Source: Cyanobacteria bacterium HKST-UBA02
GTDB taxonomy: Bacteria; Cyanobacteriota; Vampirovibrionia; Obscuribacterales; Obscuribacteraceae
Assembly (NCBI GenBank): GCA_020431945.1
Contig: JAGQHH010000044.1
Location: 1 to 23,657, forward strand
Length of the DNA: 23,657 bases
Direction: 5' to 3'
The notes under the pieces were generated by a model that did not search any database, had not been told where the DNA came from, and worked only from the letters and a program-made list of their open reading frames with translations. The translations under genes were made by a program, and so were the position numbers. This document shows, piece by piece, positions 7,586 to 16,146 of the stretch. Each line of letters opens with the position of its first letter. Within the stretch, counting starts at the first letter, position 1.

Positions 7586-8845
7586 TCAGGCAGCCATACC
7601 ACCGATCATCTTTCTTCTGCCGCGCTCGGCCAGGGCGCCCGCAACCATGAGCACCACGCCCCCCGAGAGGAAGAATACAGATCGATCCATCATCGTATAG
7701 AAGAAATCGAAGTACCGAAAGATGATATCGAGAACGAAAAAGACGATGGCTACATTGATCATGCCGGCGCTGCCGAGGCGCTTTATTCCCGAATAGATCA
7801 TGGCGCCGATCAAGCTGAGCAGAGAGATGTTGGCACAGAGCCTGGCAGTCGGCTCGGGAGCTACCGAAAAGAGGCAGGCAGCCACGACCAGGACTCCAAG
7901 GCAGGTAAGCTCAGGCAGTCTGGCAGGTTGTTTCACCGCCACCAGCATCAACACCACGAGAGCCGAGCTCAGCAAAAGAAATACACCGTGGGTGAAATCA
8001 CTGGAGCCGGTGCCAAAGGAGCCGGCAGTCATAATGAGAAGCGCTCCGAGGGCGGCAATCGAGCCCCCGTAGAGAAACGAGCCTGAGAAAATCGGGCGGG
8101 TTCTGGAGAAGTGCAAAAACGCCCCCAGGATGGCCACGCCCCAGAGAAGAAGAGCAAGCGAATGCATGGGCGACCAGAGCATCAGCCAGAGACCGCCCCA
8201 GACCATATTGATCCAGCTCACAGCCGGGCTGCGAAGATAGAAGGCAAGACCGGTGCAGACTATTATCCCGATCAGGAAATGAGGAAGATGCTCCACAGCG
8301 CCGGTGGCGAATATGCCGAATCGATCGCAATCGAATGCCCAGAGCCCGCAGAGGATCGCCGTCAGACAACCCAGCGCCGGCAGCCGGGTCGCCAGGGCGG
8401 CGGCAAGCGTGCCCAGGGACCAGAGCAGGAGACCAGTTGAAAAATTAGAGTCGAAATTGAAGGTCTGGGCAATCAGCCAGATACTGCCCCCGTAGAAAAG
8501 CGATCCGAGAAGCAAGAGACCTTCACCGAGTCTTGGTCGTTTTCCGGGCTCGAAGCGCAAACACCAGCCGCTGTAATTGGCAATAACAGTAGCCAGGACC
8601 ATCACCGCCAGCTTCGCCAGCACTGTCATAGACTGCCAGTTCGCGGCTATGAACAAAAGAGTCCCGAGCCCGACCAGAATCGCCCCCACTAGAATGAGAG
8701 AGCTGCTCACCCCGTGACTGAAGCTGCGTTCCGGATAGAGGGATTTGAGCCTGTCAGCCAGGCTCTCGTCTATGATGCTCTCGGCATGCCAGCGATCGAT
8801 CTCTCTTGTAAGAAGCAGCTGCTGCTTACCTGTCAAATTAGCCAT
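7586..8845 (-). CDS. DUF2157 domain polytopic membrane protein
   Basis: 419 aa from the preferred start. The cytoplasmic N-terminus (LTREIDRWHAESIIDESLADRLKSLY) is the usual opening of DUF2157 proteins, then come about a dozen hydrophobic helices (LILVGAILVGLGTLLFIAANW, LLLLGSLFYGGSIWLIAQTF and others). The WLIAQ.FN motif after the fourth helix is typical. Function is not established for this family. I chose the ATG at 8845 because GAGGAG lies directly upstream and the protein then begins at the conserved region. A longer reading to 8917 adds 24 residues without family character. It heads a two-gene minus-strand unit with the GDYXXLXY gene and is divergent from hypB. Confidence 0.9.
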   Translation of the reverse strand: MANLTGKQQLLLTREIDRWHAESIIDESLADRLKSLYPERSFSHGVSSSLILVGAILVGLGTLLFIAANWQSMTVLAKLAVMVLATVIANYSGWCLRFEPGKRPRLGEGLLLLGSLFYGGSIWLIAQTFNFDSNFSTGLLLWSLGTLAAALATRLPALGCLTAILCGLWAFDCDRFGIFATGAVEHLPHFLIGIIVCTGLAFYLRSPAVSWINMVWGGLWLMLWSPMHSLALLLWGVAILGAFLHFSRTRPIFSGSFLYGGSIAALGALLIMTAGSFGTGSSDFTHGVFLLLSSALVVLMLVAVKQPARLPELTCLGVLVVAACLFSVAPEPTARLCANISLLSLIGAMIYSGIKRLGSAGMINVAIVFFVLDIIFRYFDFFYTMMDRSVFFLSGGVVLMVAGALAERGRRKMIGGMAA

Positions 8846-8983
8846 GTCCGCTCCTCGGAAAAACCAGCCGACAATTGCATGATAGGCGCCCCGACCGGCA
8901 GGGAGAGGGGCGGCCAAACACTTCCGGGGCTGTGCGGTTTCTGATACTCTTTTATGAGTGCGTCAGAGGAATGGAATTCAATA

Positions 8984-9784
8984 ATGTGCACGGAATGCGG
9001 ATGCGGTCTGCCGCAACTCGACCATAATCATGAGCATGAGCATATAGACGAGCACGGCAATCGCTACACTCACAAGCATGACCATGGGCACTCGCATGTA
9101 ACCGGTCAGGCTACCGATCTGATCGCCATCCATAAAAGCATCATGGGAGCCAACGATCTCAAGGCAGAGCGCAACCGTGGATTTTTCCAGGGCATCGGGC
9201 TTCTGTCGGCAAATGTCCTCTCCTCGCCGGGCTCGGGCAAAACCACCCTGCTCAAGCGCCTGATCGAAGAACTAGCTGGCAAGGAGAAATGCGGAGTGAT
9301 AGTCGGGGATCTCGAGACCGACAATGATGCCAGGAGGCTCCGGGAGACCGGAGCTCCGGTGGTGCAGGTGAGTACCGGCACCCTCTGTCATCTCGATGCC
9401 GAGATGGTTTCTCGTGCCCTTTCCGAGCTGCCTGTCCGGAATCTCGATATCCTTTTCATAGAGAATGTCGGCAATCTGGTCTGCCCGGCCACTTTCGATC
9501 TCGGGGAATCATCGCGCCTGGCAATACTGTCAGTCACCGAAGGCGAGGACAAGCCTCTCAAGTATCCGCCCCTTTTCCGTTTCGCGGATTCGATCGTGAT
9601 CAGCAAGACCGATCTTGCCGAAGCCTGCGAATTCGACCGGGCCCTGGCCATCCAGAACATCCGGGCGATCAATCCGGAAGCAGCTCTTTTCGAGGTCTCG
9701 GCCAAAACCGGAGAAGGGATCTCGAGTCTCTGCAATCATCTTCTCTCGGAGAGGGAGAAAAATAAAGAAGCCACTCCTGCTTGA
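8984..9784 (+). CDS. hypB: Hydrogenase nickel-insertion GTPase HypB
   Basis: HypB is a GTPase that, with HypA, delivers nickel to the large subunit of [NiFe] hydrogenases. The protein starts MCTECGCG, the high-affinity nickel site, followed by a stretch with ten histidines (about residues 14-39) that should store or buffer nickel. The G domain shows the P-loop SSPGSGKTTLL, the switch region DLETDNDARRL, GTLCHLD with the metal-binding Cys-His pair of the G-domain site, ENVGNLVCPA, the SKTDL guanine-specificity motif and VSAKTGEGI. I prefer the ATG at 8984 because it puts the CxxCxC motif at the N-terminus as in the family. The ATG at 8954 adds ten residues and lacks a ribosome-binding site. 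Only 9 bp separate its stop from the convergent hypA stop. Confidence 0.95.
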   Translation: MCTECGCGLPQLDHNHEHEHIDEHGNRYTHKHDHGHSHVTGQATDLIAIHKSIMGANDLKAERNRGFFQGIGLLSANVLSSPGSGKTTLLKRLIEELAGKEKCGVIVGDLETDNDARRLRETGAPVVQVSTGTLCHLDAEMVSRALSELPVRNLDILFIENVGNLVCPATFDLGESSRLAILSVTEGEDKPLKYPPLFRFADSIVISKTDLAEACEFDRALAIQNIRAINPEAALFEVSAKTGEGISSLCNHLLSEREKNKEATPA

Positions 9785-9793
9785 CTTTCCTTT

Positions 9794-10156
9794 CTAACCT
9801 CGATCGCCTGCGGCGCAAGCAACTTCCAGGGCTGTGATCTCGAGTTCGCGCCCGGCTCTCAGATCGCTGCTCACCGCTCCGCATTCCGGACAGGCGAAGC
9901 TCTGGATGCCCGAGAGCTCTTGAAGCTTGCCGCAGGGCTGACAGAAAATCGTCACCGGCACATCCTCGATGATCAACCTGGAGCCCTCCAGAATGGTCCC
10001 CTGGCTTACGAACTCGTAAGCATAGACTAGAGTCTCGGGCACCACTCCGCTCATGGCGCCGACTTTTATATGCACAGCCTCCACCGCTCTGTCGACTTTC
10101 TCGGCTTCGCCGCAGGCAAGCTCAATCAAGCTTTTTGCAATGGACAGCTCGTGCAT
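9794..10156 (-). CDS. hypA: Hydrogenase nickel metallochaperone HypA
   Basis: 120 aa, usual for HypA. It begins MHELSIAKSL, where the N-terminal Met-His amine and imidazole bind nickel, and has a zinc ribbon with CQPC and CPEC about 20 residues apart. It hands nickel on together with HypB. The longer upstream reading to 10459 runs through hypC in antisense and has no family similarity, so the ATG at 10156 is the start. Unusually, it lies on the opposite strand from hypB and hypCDEF, convergent with hypB and divergent from hypC, so it needs its own promoter in the 88-bp gap. The nearest GGAG is about 11 bases upstream of the ATG, which is a weak site. Confidence 0.95.
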   Translation of the reverse strand: MHELSIAKSLIELACGEAEKVDRAVEAVHIKVGAMSGVVPETLVYAYEFVSQGTILEGSRLIIEDVPVTIFCQPCGKLQELSGIQSFACPECGAVSSDLRAGRELEITALEVACAAGDRG

Positions 10157-10197
10157 AGAGGGAATGTCTCCAGCCTCAAAATCAGACCCCTTTAAGA

Positions 10198-10203
10198 TAT
10201 AAT
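10198..10203 (+). promoter_or_regulatory. Probable -10 element of the hypCDEF promoter
   Basis: An exact TATAAT sits 42-47 bp upstream of the hypC ATG in the divergent hypA-hypC gap. No good -35 is present at 16-18 bp (CTCAAA is the 17-bp candidate), so an activator may be needed. The complementary strand reads ATTATATC at the same place, so overlapping divergent promoters for hypA and hypC are possible. Confidence 0.4.
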
Positions 10204-10244
10204 GTCGGTCTCCAGCCCGCAATAGCCCTTCACTGGACCCGATC

Positions 10245-10526
10245 ATGTGTCTTGCCATTCCCGGCAAAATAGAAGAGTTCGTCGACAGGGACCGGCATTT
10301 CGCCCGGGCGGATATCTCCGGCGTGAAGCGACAGATCAATGTCGACTTGATTAAAGAGCAGGGTCTGGAAGAAGGAGACTGGGTTCTCATCCATGTCGGC
10401 TTCGCCATGGGCAAGATAAGCGAGGAGCAAGCTCTGGAGCAACTGGAGGCCCTTGCCATACTGGGCGAGGCTGCCCAGTCCCGGGCCGAGGCCGAGGGTT
10501 ATATGTTCGAGGTCGAGAGCGAATGA
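10245..10526 (+). CDS. hypC: Hydrogenase maturation chaperone HypC
   Basis: A 93-aa protein beginning MCLAIPGKI, whose Cys2 is the iron-ligand carrier of the HypC/HupF family. HypC binds HypD to assemble the Fe(CN)2CO unit and then escorts the hydrogenase large subunit. The conserved HVGFAMGKISEEQA segment is present. The C-terminus is longer and more acidic (EAEGYMFEVESE) than short HypC proteins. Its TGA overlaps the hypD ATG (ATGA, 10523-10526), so hypC and hypD are coupled, matching their action as a complex. Confidence 0.96.
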   Translation: MCLAIPGKIEEFVDRDRHFARADISGVKRQINVDLIKEQGLEEGDWVLIHVGFAMGKISEEQALEQLEALAILGEAAQSRAEAEGYMFEVESE

Positions 10527-11665
10527 AATATGTAGACGAATTTCGCAATCCCGAGCTCATAAAAAAGACCGCCGAGGAGATCAAGACCCTGGTCGGTGAT
10601 TCGCATTTCAGAATCATGGAAGTCTGCGGCGGTCACACCCACGCCATCTATCGATTCGGTCTCGAGCAATTGCTTCCCGATGGAATCGAGCTCATTCACG
10701 GGCCGGGCTGTCCGGTCTGCATTCTCCCCATGGACAGAGTCGACGAGGGTCTCGCCATCGCCCGCGCTCCGGACGTTATTCTCACTGTATATGGTGACAT
10801 GATGCGGGTGCCGGGTTATGAGGGCAGCCCCCTGGAGATGAAAGCGAAGGGGCTCGACATCCGCATGGTCTACTCGCCTCTCGATGCGCTCAAGATCGCC
10901 GGAACACACCCCGAAAAGTCCGTGGTCTTTTTCGCCATCGGCTTCGAGACCACGGCGCCGGCCACCGCGCTCACGGTCCTGCAAGCGAAAGAAATGGGAC
11001 TGACCAACTTTTCCGTCTTCGTCAACCATGTCACGGTGATACCACCCATGAGGGCGGTCCTCGACGACCCGGATATGAAGATCGACGGATTCGTCGGACC
11101 CGGTCATGTCGCCACCGTTATCGGTGCCGGCGGCTATGAGGAGATCGCCAGAGAATACAGGAAGCCCGTCATCGTATCGGGGTTCGAGCCCCTGGATATC
11201 CTGCAATCCCTCTTGATGCTGGTCAGGCAACTGAAAGCCGGTGAAGCCCGGGTCGAGAATCAATACGATCGAGTGGTCTCCTGGGATGCCAATCCGACCG
11301 CCCGAGAGGTCCTCGCCCGAGTCTTCGAGCTCAGAGAAGATTTCGAGTGGCGGGGACTGGGCTCGATTGCCGCCTCCGCGGTGAAGTTGACCGAAGAGTT
11401 CGAAGAATTCGACGCCGAGGTAAAATACGCGACCCTGCTTGCCAGACACCGCCTCGAAAGAGACGGAGACGGCAGCCTCAGTCGCGAGCGTCACGATGAT
11501 GCGCCTTGCGGGAAGGTCCTCAAAGGCTTGATGAAGCCTCATCAATGCGCGCTCTTCGGCCGGGAATGCACTCCGGAGCGTCCGGTGGGAGCCCTGATGG
11601 TTTCTTCGGAAGGGTCATGCGCAGCTTATTTCAACTATGTCGGAGAAAAGAACAAGATTGGCTGA
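10523..11665 (+). CDS. hypD: Hydrogenase Fe-CN-CO assembly protein HypD
   Basis: 380 aa. HypD is the scaffold on which iron receives two cyanides and one carbon monoxide. The active-site motifs CGGHTH (Cys35) and GPGCPVC (Cys63, Cys66) are present, as are GFETTAP and the FVNHVTVIPPM region. Four cysteines near the C-terminus (APCGKVL, HQCALFG, RECTPE, SEGSCAAY) match the [4Fe-4S] cluster ligands. Length and order are typical. It is the second gene of hypCDEF, coupled at its start to hypC, and its end overlaps hypE by 29 bp. Confidence 0.97.
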   Translation: MKYVDEFRNPELIKKTAEEIKTLVGDSHFRIMEVCGGHTHAIYRFGLEQLLPDGIELIHGPGCPVCILPMDRVDEGLAIARAPDVILTVYGDMMRVPGYEGSPLEMKAKGLDIRMVYSPLDALKIAGTHPEKSVVFFAIGFETTAPATALTVLQAKEMGLTNFSVFVNHVTVIPPMRAVLDDPDMKIDGFVGPGHVATVIGAGGYEEIAREYRKPVIVSGFEPLDILQSLLMLVRQLKAGEARVENQYDRVVSWDANPTAREVLARVFELREDFEWRGLGSIAASAVKLTEEFEEFDAEVKYATLLARHRLERDGDGSLSRERHDDAPCGKVLKGLMKPHQCALFGRECTPERPVGALMVSSEGSCAAYFNYVGEKNKIG

Positions 11666-12683
11666 GGAGTTTCGAGAAAGGCAGATAGAGCTTGCCCATG
11701 GAGCCGGTGGCAAAGCCAGCCGCCGCCTGATCGAGGGTCTGATTCTTCCCAAGCTGTCCAATCCCGTCTTGAACAAGCTTTCCGACGCAGCCATGATCGA
11801 TGTGGGCGGCAGACCCCTGGCCTTCACCACCGATAGTTTCGTGGTCAAACCCCTTACCTATCCCGGCGGCAATATCGGCTCGCTGGCCGTGAACGGCACT
11901 ATCAACGACCTCGCCGTTTCAGGAGCCCGTCCTCTGGCAATTCTTGCCACCCTGATTCTCGAAGCCGGCACCGCCACCACTGTAGTGGAGGAGGCTCTCG
12001 ACGCCATGGCCGGAGCCTCGTCCCGCTCCGGCGTGCCGGTGGTGGGCGGCGACACCAAAGTCGTCGAGCACGGGAAAGCCGACGGCATCTATATAACCAC
12101 CAGCGGTATCGGAGAGCCCGTTGCCGGGGTCAATCTCGCTCCGGAGACAGTCGAGCCCGGAGACAAGATCATTCTAACCGGTCCCATAGGCGACCACGGC
12201 ATCACCGTGCTCCTCGCCCGGGGCGAGCTGGATATCGAGGCGGACCTGCGCTCGGACAGCCGCAGCGTCTGGCCTTTCGTAGAAGCTCTTTTGCAATCTT
12301 GCGGGCAATCGGTGCGCTGGATGCGCGACCCGACAAGGGGCGGGGTGGCCACCTCCCTCAACGAGCTGGCCGGCGACAGCGGTCGAACCATCGTCATCGA
12401 GGACACGAAGGTCCCGGTGAGAGATACTGTAAGGGGAGCCTGCGAAGTGCTCGGTCTCGATGTCTTGCATGTGGCCAACGAAGGTCAGTGCCTGGCAATA
12501 GTAGCCGCCGACGCTGCCGACCGGGCCCTTGCCGCGATTCGAAGCGTGCCGGGCGGCGAGGAAGCCGTTATCATCGGGACGGTGAGTGCCGAGCGCAAGC
12601 CCCGGCTCACCGCCATTACACCCTATGGCTCGAGCCGCATCGTCGACATGCTGGTGGGGGATCAGCTCCCCCGTATCTGCTGA
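11637..12683 (+). CDS. hypE: Hydrogenase maturation protein HypE (thiocarboxamide dehydratase)
   Basis: 348 aa, AIR-synthase-like fold. HypE takes a carbamoyl group from HypF on its C-terminal cysteine and dehydrates it with ATP to a thiocyanate, the cyanide source for HypD. The C-terminus reads DQLPRIC, so the acceptor Cys348 is the last residue, as required. N-terminal ELAHGAGGKASRRLIEGLI, TTDSFVVKPLTYPGGNIG and GTINDLAVSGA are family blocks; RDPTRGGVATSLNELA is also present. The ATG at 11637 lies inside hypD with no visible ribosome-binding site, so translational coupling is likely. A TTG eight codons in is an alternative. Confidence 0.96.
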   Translation: MSEKRTRLAEEFRERQIELAHGAGGKASRRLIEGLILPKLSNPVLNKLSDAAMIDVGGRPLAFTTDSFVVKPLTYPGGNIGSLAVNGTINDLAVSGARPLAILATLILEAGTATTVVEEALDAMAGASSRSGVPVVGGDTKVVEHGKADGIYITTSGIGEPVAGVNLAPETVEPGDKIILTGPIGDHGITVLLARGELDIEADLRSDSRSVWPFVEALLQSCGQSVRWMRDPTRGGVATSLNELAGDSGRTIVIEDTKVPVRDTVRGACEVLGLDVLHVANEGQCLAIVAADAADRALAAIRSVPGGEEAVIIGTVSAERKPRLTAITPYGSSRIVDMLVGDQLPRIC

Positions 12684-12699
12684 GTCTAAGACAAGAATT

Positions 12700-14994
12700 A
12701 TGCGAGCGACAAAGAAAACAGCATGCCGGGTGAGAGTCCAGGGAATTGTCCAGGGAGTCGGCTTTCGCCCCTTCATCTATCGCCTCGCCCGAGAGCATGG
12801 AATCGTCGGCTGGGTCCTGAACGACGAAGCCGGCGTGGACATTCATATCGAAGGCGCAGACGAGAAGATCGATGCTTTCCTGTCCGAGCTACCCGATCAG
12901 ATTCCACCTCTAGCCCGCATCGATGCCATCGATCGCCGCCCCTGCGATCCGGAGGACTTCGAGGAATTCGCGATCGTCGAGAGCAGATCCGGCAACAAAA
13001 TCACCACTCGAATATCACCGGATATGGTGGTATGCGCAGCCTGCCTGGAGGATTTGAACGATCCAGCCAGCCCTTACTATAGATACCCCTATGTCAATTG
13101 CACCCACTGTGGCCCGCGCTACTCCATAATCAAGTCACTCCCCTACGACCGACCCGCCACCACCATGGCAGCCTGGCCGATGTGCGAGCACTGCCGGGCA
13201 GCCTACGAGAATCCGGAAGAGAGAAGATTTCACGCCCAGCCCGTCGCCTGCTCCCGATGCGGACCCGGCTTTCGCTGCAGCGATGGTGAGGATACCGCTT
13301 CCGGACTGGAGGCGATCGAAAGAGCCTGCGATCTACTCAACCAGGGAAAAATCCTGGCAGTAAAAGGCATCGGCGGCTATCATCTCGCCCTGGACGCCGG
13401 CAATGATACCGCCCTGGAGCTCCTGCGCCGGAGAAAGTACCGCAAGGAAAAACCTTTTGCGATCATGGCGAAATCCCTGGAGCATGCCAGGCTTATCGTC
13501 GATCTCGATCGAGATTCGGAGAATGTGCTTCTTTCTGCGGCCCGACCGATAGTGCTCGCCGCCAGTCGCGCCAACGAATCCTTCAATCAGGATCTTCTCG
13601 CCCCGGACAATGGCGATCTAGGGGTCATGCTTCCTTATACTCCCCTTCATCATCTTCTCTTCGACTGCGGAGCTCCTGAATATCTCGTTCTTACCAGCGC
13701 GAACAGATCGAACGAGCCGATTTCTTATGAAGACGAAGACGCCCTCGCCACCCTGGAAGGCATCGCTGATGCATTTCTTGTCGGTGAGCGCCCGATTCAA
13801 AGAAGGGTGGATGATTCGGTCGTGGCCACAAGCTCTCTCGGACTGCATATGATCCGCCGGGCGCGCGGCTATGCCCCGGGCGCCGTCACCACCCTGCCCA
13901 CGGACAAGCCTGTCCTTGCCCTGGGAGCCGATCTGAAAAACACCATTACTCTCGTGGTCGCCGGTCAGGCTTTCGTCAGCCAGTATATCGGCGACCTCGA
14001 GCAGACTTCTTGTTATGACGCGTTCAGACAAACCGTGCAAGATCTGACTTCGATGTATGGTATCAGTTATAGTGACCTGATCGTCTGCCATGACAGGCAC
14101 CCTCAGTATCGGTCGAGCCAGTTCGCCCGGGAGCTACCCTGCATGCACAGGATCGAGATCCAGCACCACCGGGCCCATGTCGCTTCGGTTCTGGCGGAGC
14201 ACGGTCTCTTCGATAAAAAAGTCCTGGGCATAGCTTTCGATGGAACCGGATGGGGCGACGACGAGGCGATCTGGGGCGGCGAGTTCTTCGCAGGCTCTCT
14301 CAATTCCGGTTTCGATCGAGTCGCTTCTCTGCGCTATCTCTCTATGCCGGGCGGCGACGCCGCGGCGAGGTCGCCGGCTCAAGCGGCGGCTGGCTTCATC
14401 CGGGAATTGCCGGAAGAAGTCGCCGGAAAATTGCTGGTGCCTCCCTTCGATTTTTCCGAAACACGTTTCGAGACGGCCATGAAAATGCTCGACAAAGATT
14501 TCCAGTGCCGGCAGACCACTTCGGCAGGACGTCTTTTCGATGCCGCAGCCGCTCTCACCGGCTTCCATCAGGAGGTGAGCTTCGAGGCTCAGGCAGCCAT
14601 CTGGCTGGAGCACCGGGCTCGCGCCTCCCGGACCTCACGCGCCTATTCCTTCGAATATGACGCCGTCGATCGCACCCTCGACTGGAGAGATGCCCTCACT
14701 GAATTGATCGCCGATAGAATAGCCGGAAAGCCCCGGGAGGAGATCGCCCGGGCCTTCCATCTCGGTCTTGCCCGGGGCATGGCCAATGCGGCGAAGACGC
14801 TTTGCGAAGAGCAGGGGCTCTCCGCCGTCGCCATCTCCGGTGGTGTCATGCAGAATATGCTTCTCCTCGACCTGTTCGCTTCCGAGCTTAGAGTCCTGAA
14901 ACCCGAACTCGAGCTCCTGTGCAATTCGATGGTGCCTGCCAACGACGGCGGAATCAGTCTTGGTCAGGCAGCTATGGCATGCTTTCTCGAATGA
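12700..14994 (+). CDS. hypF: Hydrogenase maturation carbamoyltransferase HypF
   Basis: 764 aa. HypF uses carbamoyl phosphate and ATP to form carbamoyl-adenylate and carbamoylate HypE. Domains in order: acylphosphatase-like (about 8-95, with VQGVGFRPFIYRLA), two Cys4 zinc fingers (C112/115/134/137 and C162/165/184/187), a YrdC-like domain (about 200-390, GKILAVKGIGGYHLALDA), and a Kae1-like carbamoyltransferase domain with HHRAHVASVLAEH, FDGTGWGDDEAIWGGEFF and ISGGVMQNMLLLD. All are intact. The ATG at 12700, 16 bp after hypE, gives the usual N-terminus. The longer reading from 12586 adds 38 residues that overlap hypE and are not family-like. Confidence 0.97.
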   Translation: MRATKKTACRVRVQGIVQGVGFRPFIYRLAREHGIVGWVLNDEAGVDIHIEGADEKIDAFLSELPDQIPPLARIDAIDRRPCDPEDFEEFAIVESRSGNKITTRISPDMVVCAACLEDLNDPASPYYRYPYVNCTHCGPRYSIIKSLPYDRPATTMAAWPMCEHCRAAYENPEERRFHAQPVACSRCGPGFRCSDGEDTASGLEAIERACDLLNQGKILAVKGIGGYHLALDAGNDTALELLRRRKYRKEKPFAIMAKSLEHARLIVDLDRDSENVLLSAARPIVLAASRANESFNQDLLAPDNGDLGVMLPYTPLHHLLFDCGAPEYLVLTSANRSNEPISYEDEDALATLEGIADAFLVGERPIQRRVDDSVVATSSLGLHMIRRARGYAPGAVTTLPTDKPVLALGADLKNTITLVVAGQAFVSQYIGDLEQTSCYDAFRQTVQDLTSMYGISYSDLIVCHDRHPQYRSSQFARELPCMHRIEIQHHRAHVASVLAEHGLFDKKVLGIAFDGTGWGDDEAIWGGEFFAGSLNSGFDRVASLRYLSMPGGDAAARSPAQAAAGFIRELPEEVAGKLLVPPFDFSETRFETAMKMLDKDFQCRQTTSAGRLFDAAAALTGFHQEVSFEAQAAIWLEHRARASRTSRAYSFEYDAVDRTLDWRDALTELIADRIAGKPREEIARAFHLGLARGMANAAKTLCEEQGLSAVAISGGVMQNMLLLDLFASELRVLKPELELLCNSMVPANDGGISLGQAAMACFLE

Positions 14995-15002
14995 GGTAAA
15001 TC

Positions 15003-16094
15003 ATGGAAACAACAGTCGACAACCTGGACACTCCTCTGGTGCTGGTTGATCTCGTTCAGGTCGAGGAGAACATCAAGACTCTCTTCGACGCCTATGCCGG
15101 TTATCCCGGGGTCTCGGTCCGCCCCCATCTGAAAACAGCGAAGTGTCCCGAGTTTGCCAGGATGCTCCTGAATGCCGGCGCCCGGGGAATCTGCGTTGCC
15201 AAAGTGAGCGAAGCCGAAGTCTTCGTCGATGCCGGTATCGGCGATATTCTAATCACGACAGAGATCGCCGGAGCCGTGAAAATCCAGCGCCTGATCAGCC
15301 TCTGGAGCCGTGCCCGGGATCTCGTTATCGTGGTGGACAACGCCCGGGTCGCCGCTGCTATTAACGAAGCTGCCGGGAAAGCAAGCAACGATCACAAACT
15401 TTCGGTGCTTATCGACCTCAATGTCGGCCAGGACAGAACCGGGGTCTCCTCGAAAGAGGAAGCCCTGGAGCTGGCCGATTCCCTGAGCCGGCTCCAGAAC
15501 CTCTCTCTCTGCGGCATCCAGGGCTATGAAGGGCATCTCCAGCACCTTCCCCCGGGGGAAAGAGAGCGGCGCTGCCATCAGTCCATGGTATCGCTAGTGG
15601 AGACAGCTGACTGGTTGCGCCGGGCCGGTCACGGCATCGCTATCGTCACCACCGGCGGCACCGGCACTGGCGAGATCTGCGCATCTCATGAAGGGATCAC
15701 CGAAGTACAGCCGGGGTCGTTCATCTTTTCCGACGCGGCCTATCAAAAAGCCACCCGGGACAAGTACAAGCCCGCACTTAGAATTCTCGCCGGGGTGGTG
15801 AGCAAGCCGGACCCTGATCGAGCCGTCGTGGACGCCGGTCTCAAGTCGCTTTCCATGGATATGGGCTATGCCGAGGTCTGGAATCGACCGGACTGGACTT
15901 ATAGACCCGCCGGAGACGAGCATGGCATCATCGAATCGAGCACCGGCTCCCTGGCACTCGCGCCCGGGGATCGGGTCGAGCTGGTCCCTGGTCATATCGA
16001 CACGACTATCGCATTACACAGCGAGTTCTGCCTGACTCGCCGGGGCGAGCTCGAAGCCGTCTGGGCCATCGCTACCCGGGGAAGAGTTCAATAG
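15003..16094 (+). CDS. PLP-dependent D-threonine aldolase / D-serine dehydratase-like enzyme
   Basis: 363 aa with an alanine-racemase-type PLP barrel followed by the small C-terminal beta domain of the D-threonine aldolase/D-serine dehydratase family. RPHLKTAK contains the PLP lysine (Lys44). TTGGTGTG is the phosphate-binding Gly loop. PGHIDTTIALH near the C-terminus is the divalent-metal site (His331, Asp333). From memory of the family, eukaryote-type D-serine dehydratases have His-X-Cys there and D-threonine aldolases His-X-Asp, so an aldolase-type D-hydroxy-amino-acid lyase is likelier, but substrate is not settled by this. It starts 8 bp after hypF with GAGGT upstream of the ATG, so it is probably in the hyp transcript although no role in hydrogenase maturation is known. 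Confidence 0.88.
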   Translation: METTVDNLDTPLVLVDLVQVEENIKTLFDAYAGYPGVSVRPHLKTAKCPEFARMLLNAGARGICVAKVSEAEVFVDAGIGDILITTEIAGAVKIQRLISLWSRARDLVIVVDNARVAAAINEAAGKASNDHKLSVLIDLNVGQDRTGVSSKEEALELADSLSRLQNLSLCGIQGYEGHLQHLPPGERERRCHQSMVSLVETADWLRRAGHGIAIVTTGGTGTGEICASHEGITEVQPGSFIFSDAAYQKATRDKYKPALRILAGVVSKPDPDRAVVDAGLKSLSMDMGYAEVWNRPDWTYRPAGDEHGIIESSTGSLALAPGDRVELVPGHIDTTIALHSEFCLTRRGELEAVWAIATRGRVQ

Positions 16095-16146
16095 CCGACC
16101 GGATCTGTGATAGATGTAGAGATGGAACCCCTTTCACTTGCTCCTC

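Noticed and set aside
10157..10459. Longer N-terminus for hypA running antisense through hypC
   Set aside because: HypA must begin with Met-His for nickel binding (MHELS at 10156); the extension is a shadow of hypC.
10499..11545. 348-aa minus-strand open frame opposite hypD
   Set aside because: hypD on the plus strand is unmistakable.
11580..11640. Leu in the GALMVSSEG segment of HypD as a lost cysteine
   Set aside because: Leu here is also found in well-known HypD proteins as I recall them, and four C-terminal cysteines remain for the iron-sulphur cluster.
12586..12699. Longer N-terminus for hypF
   Set aside because: The added 38 residues overlap hypE in another frame and have no acylphosphatase character; the ATG at 12700 gives the family-like start.
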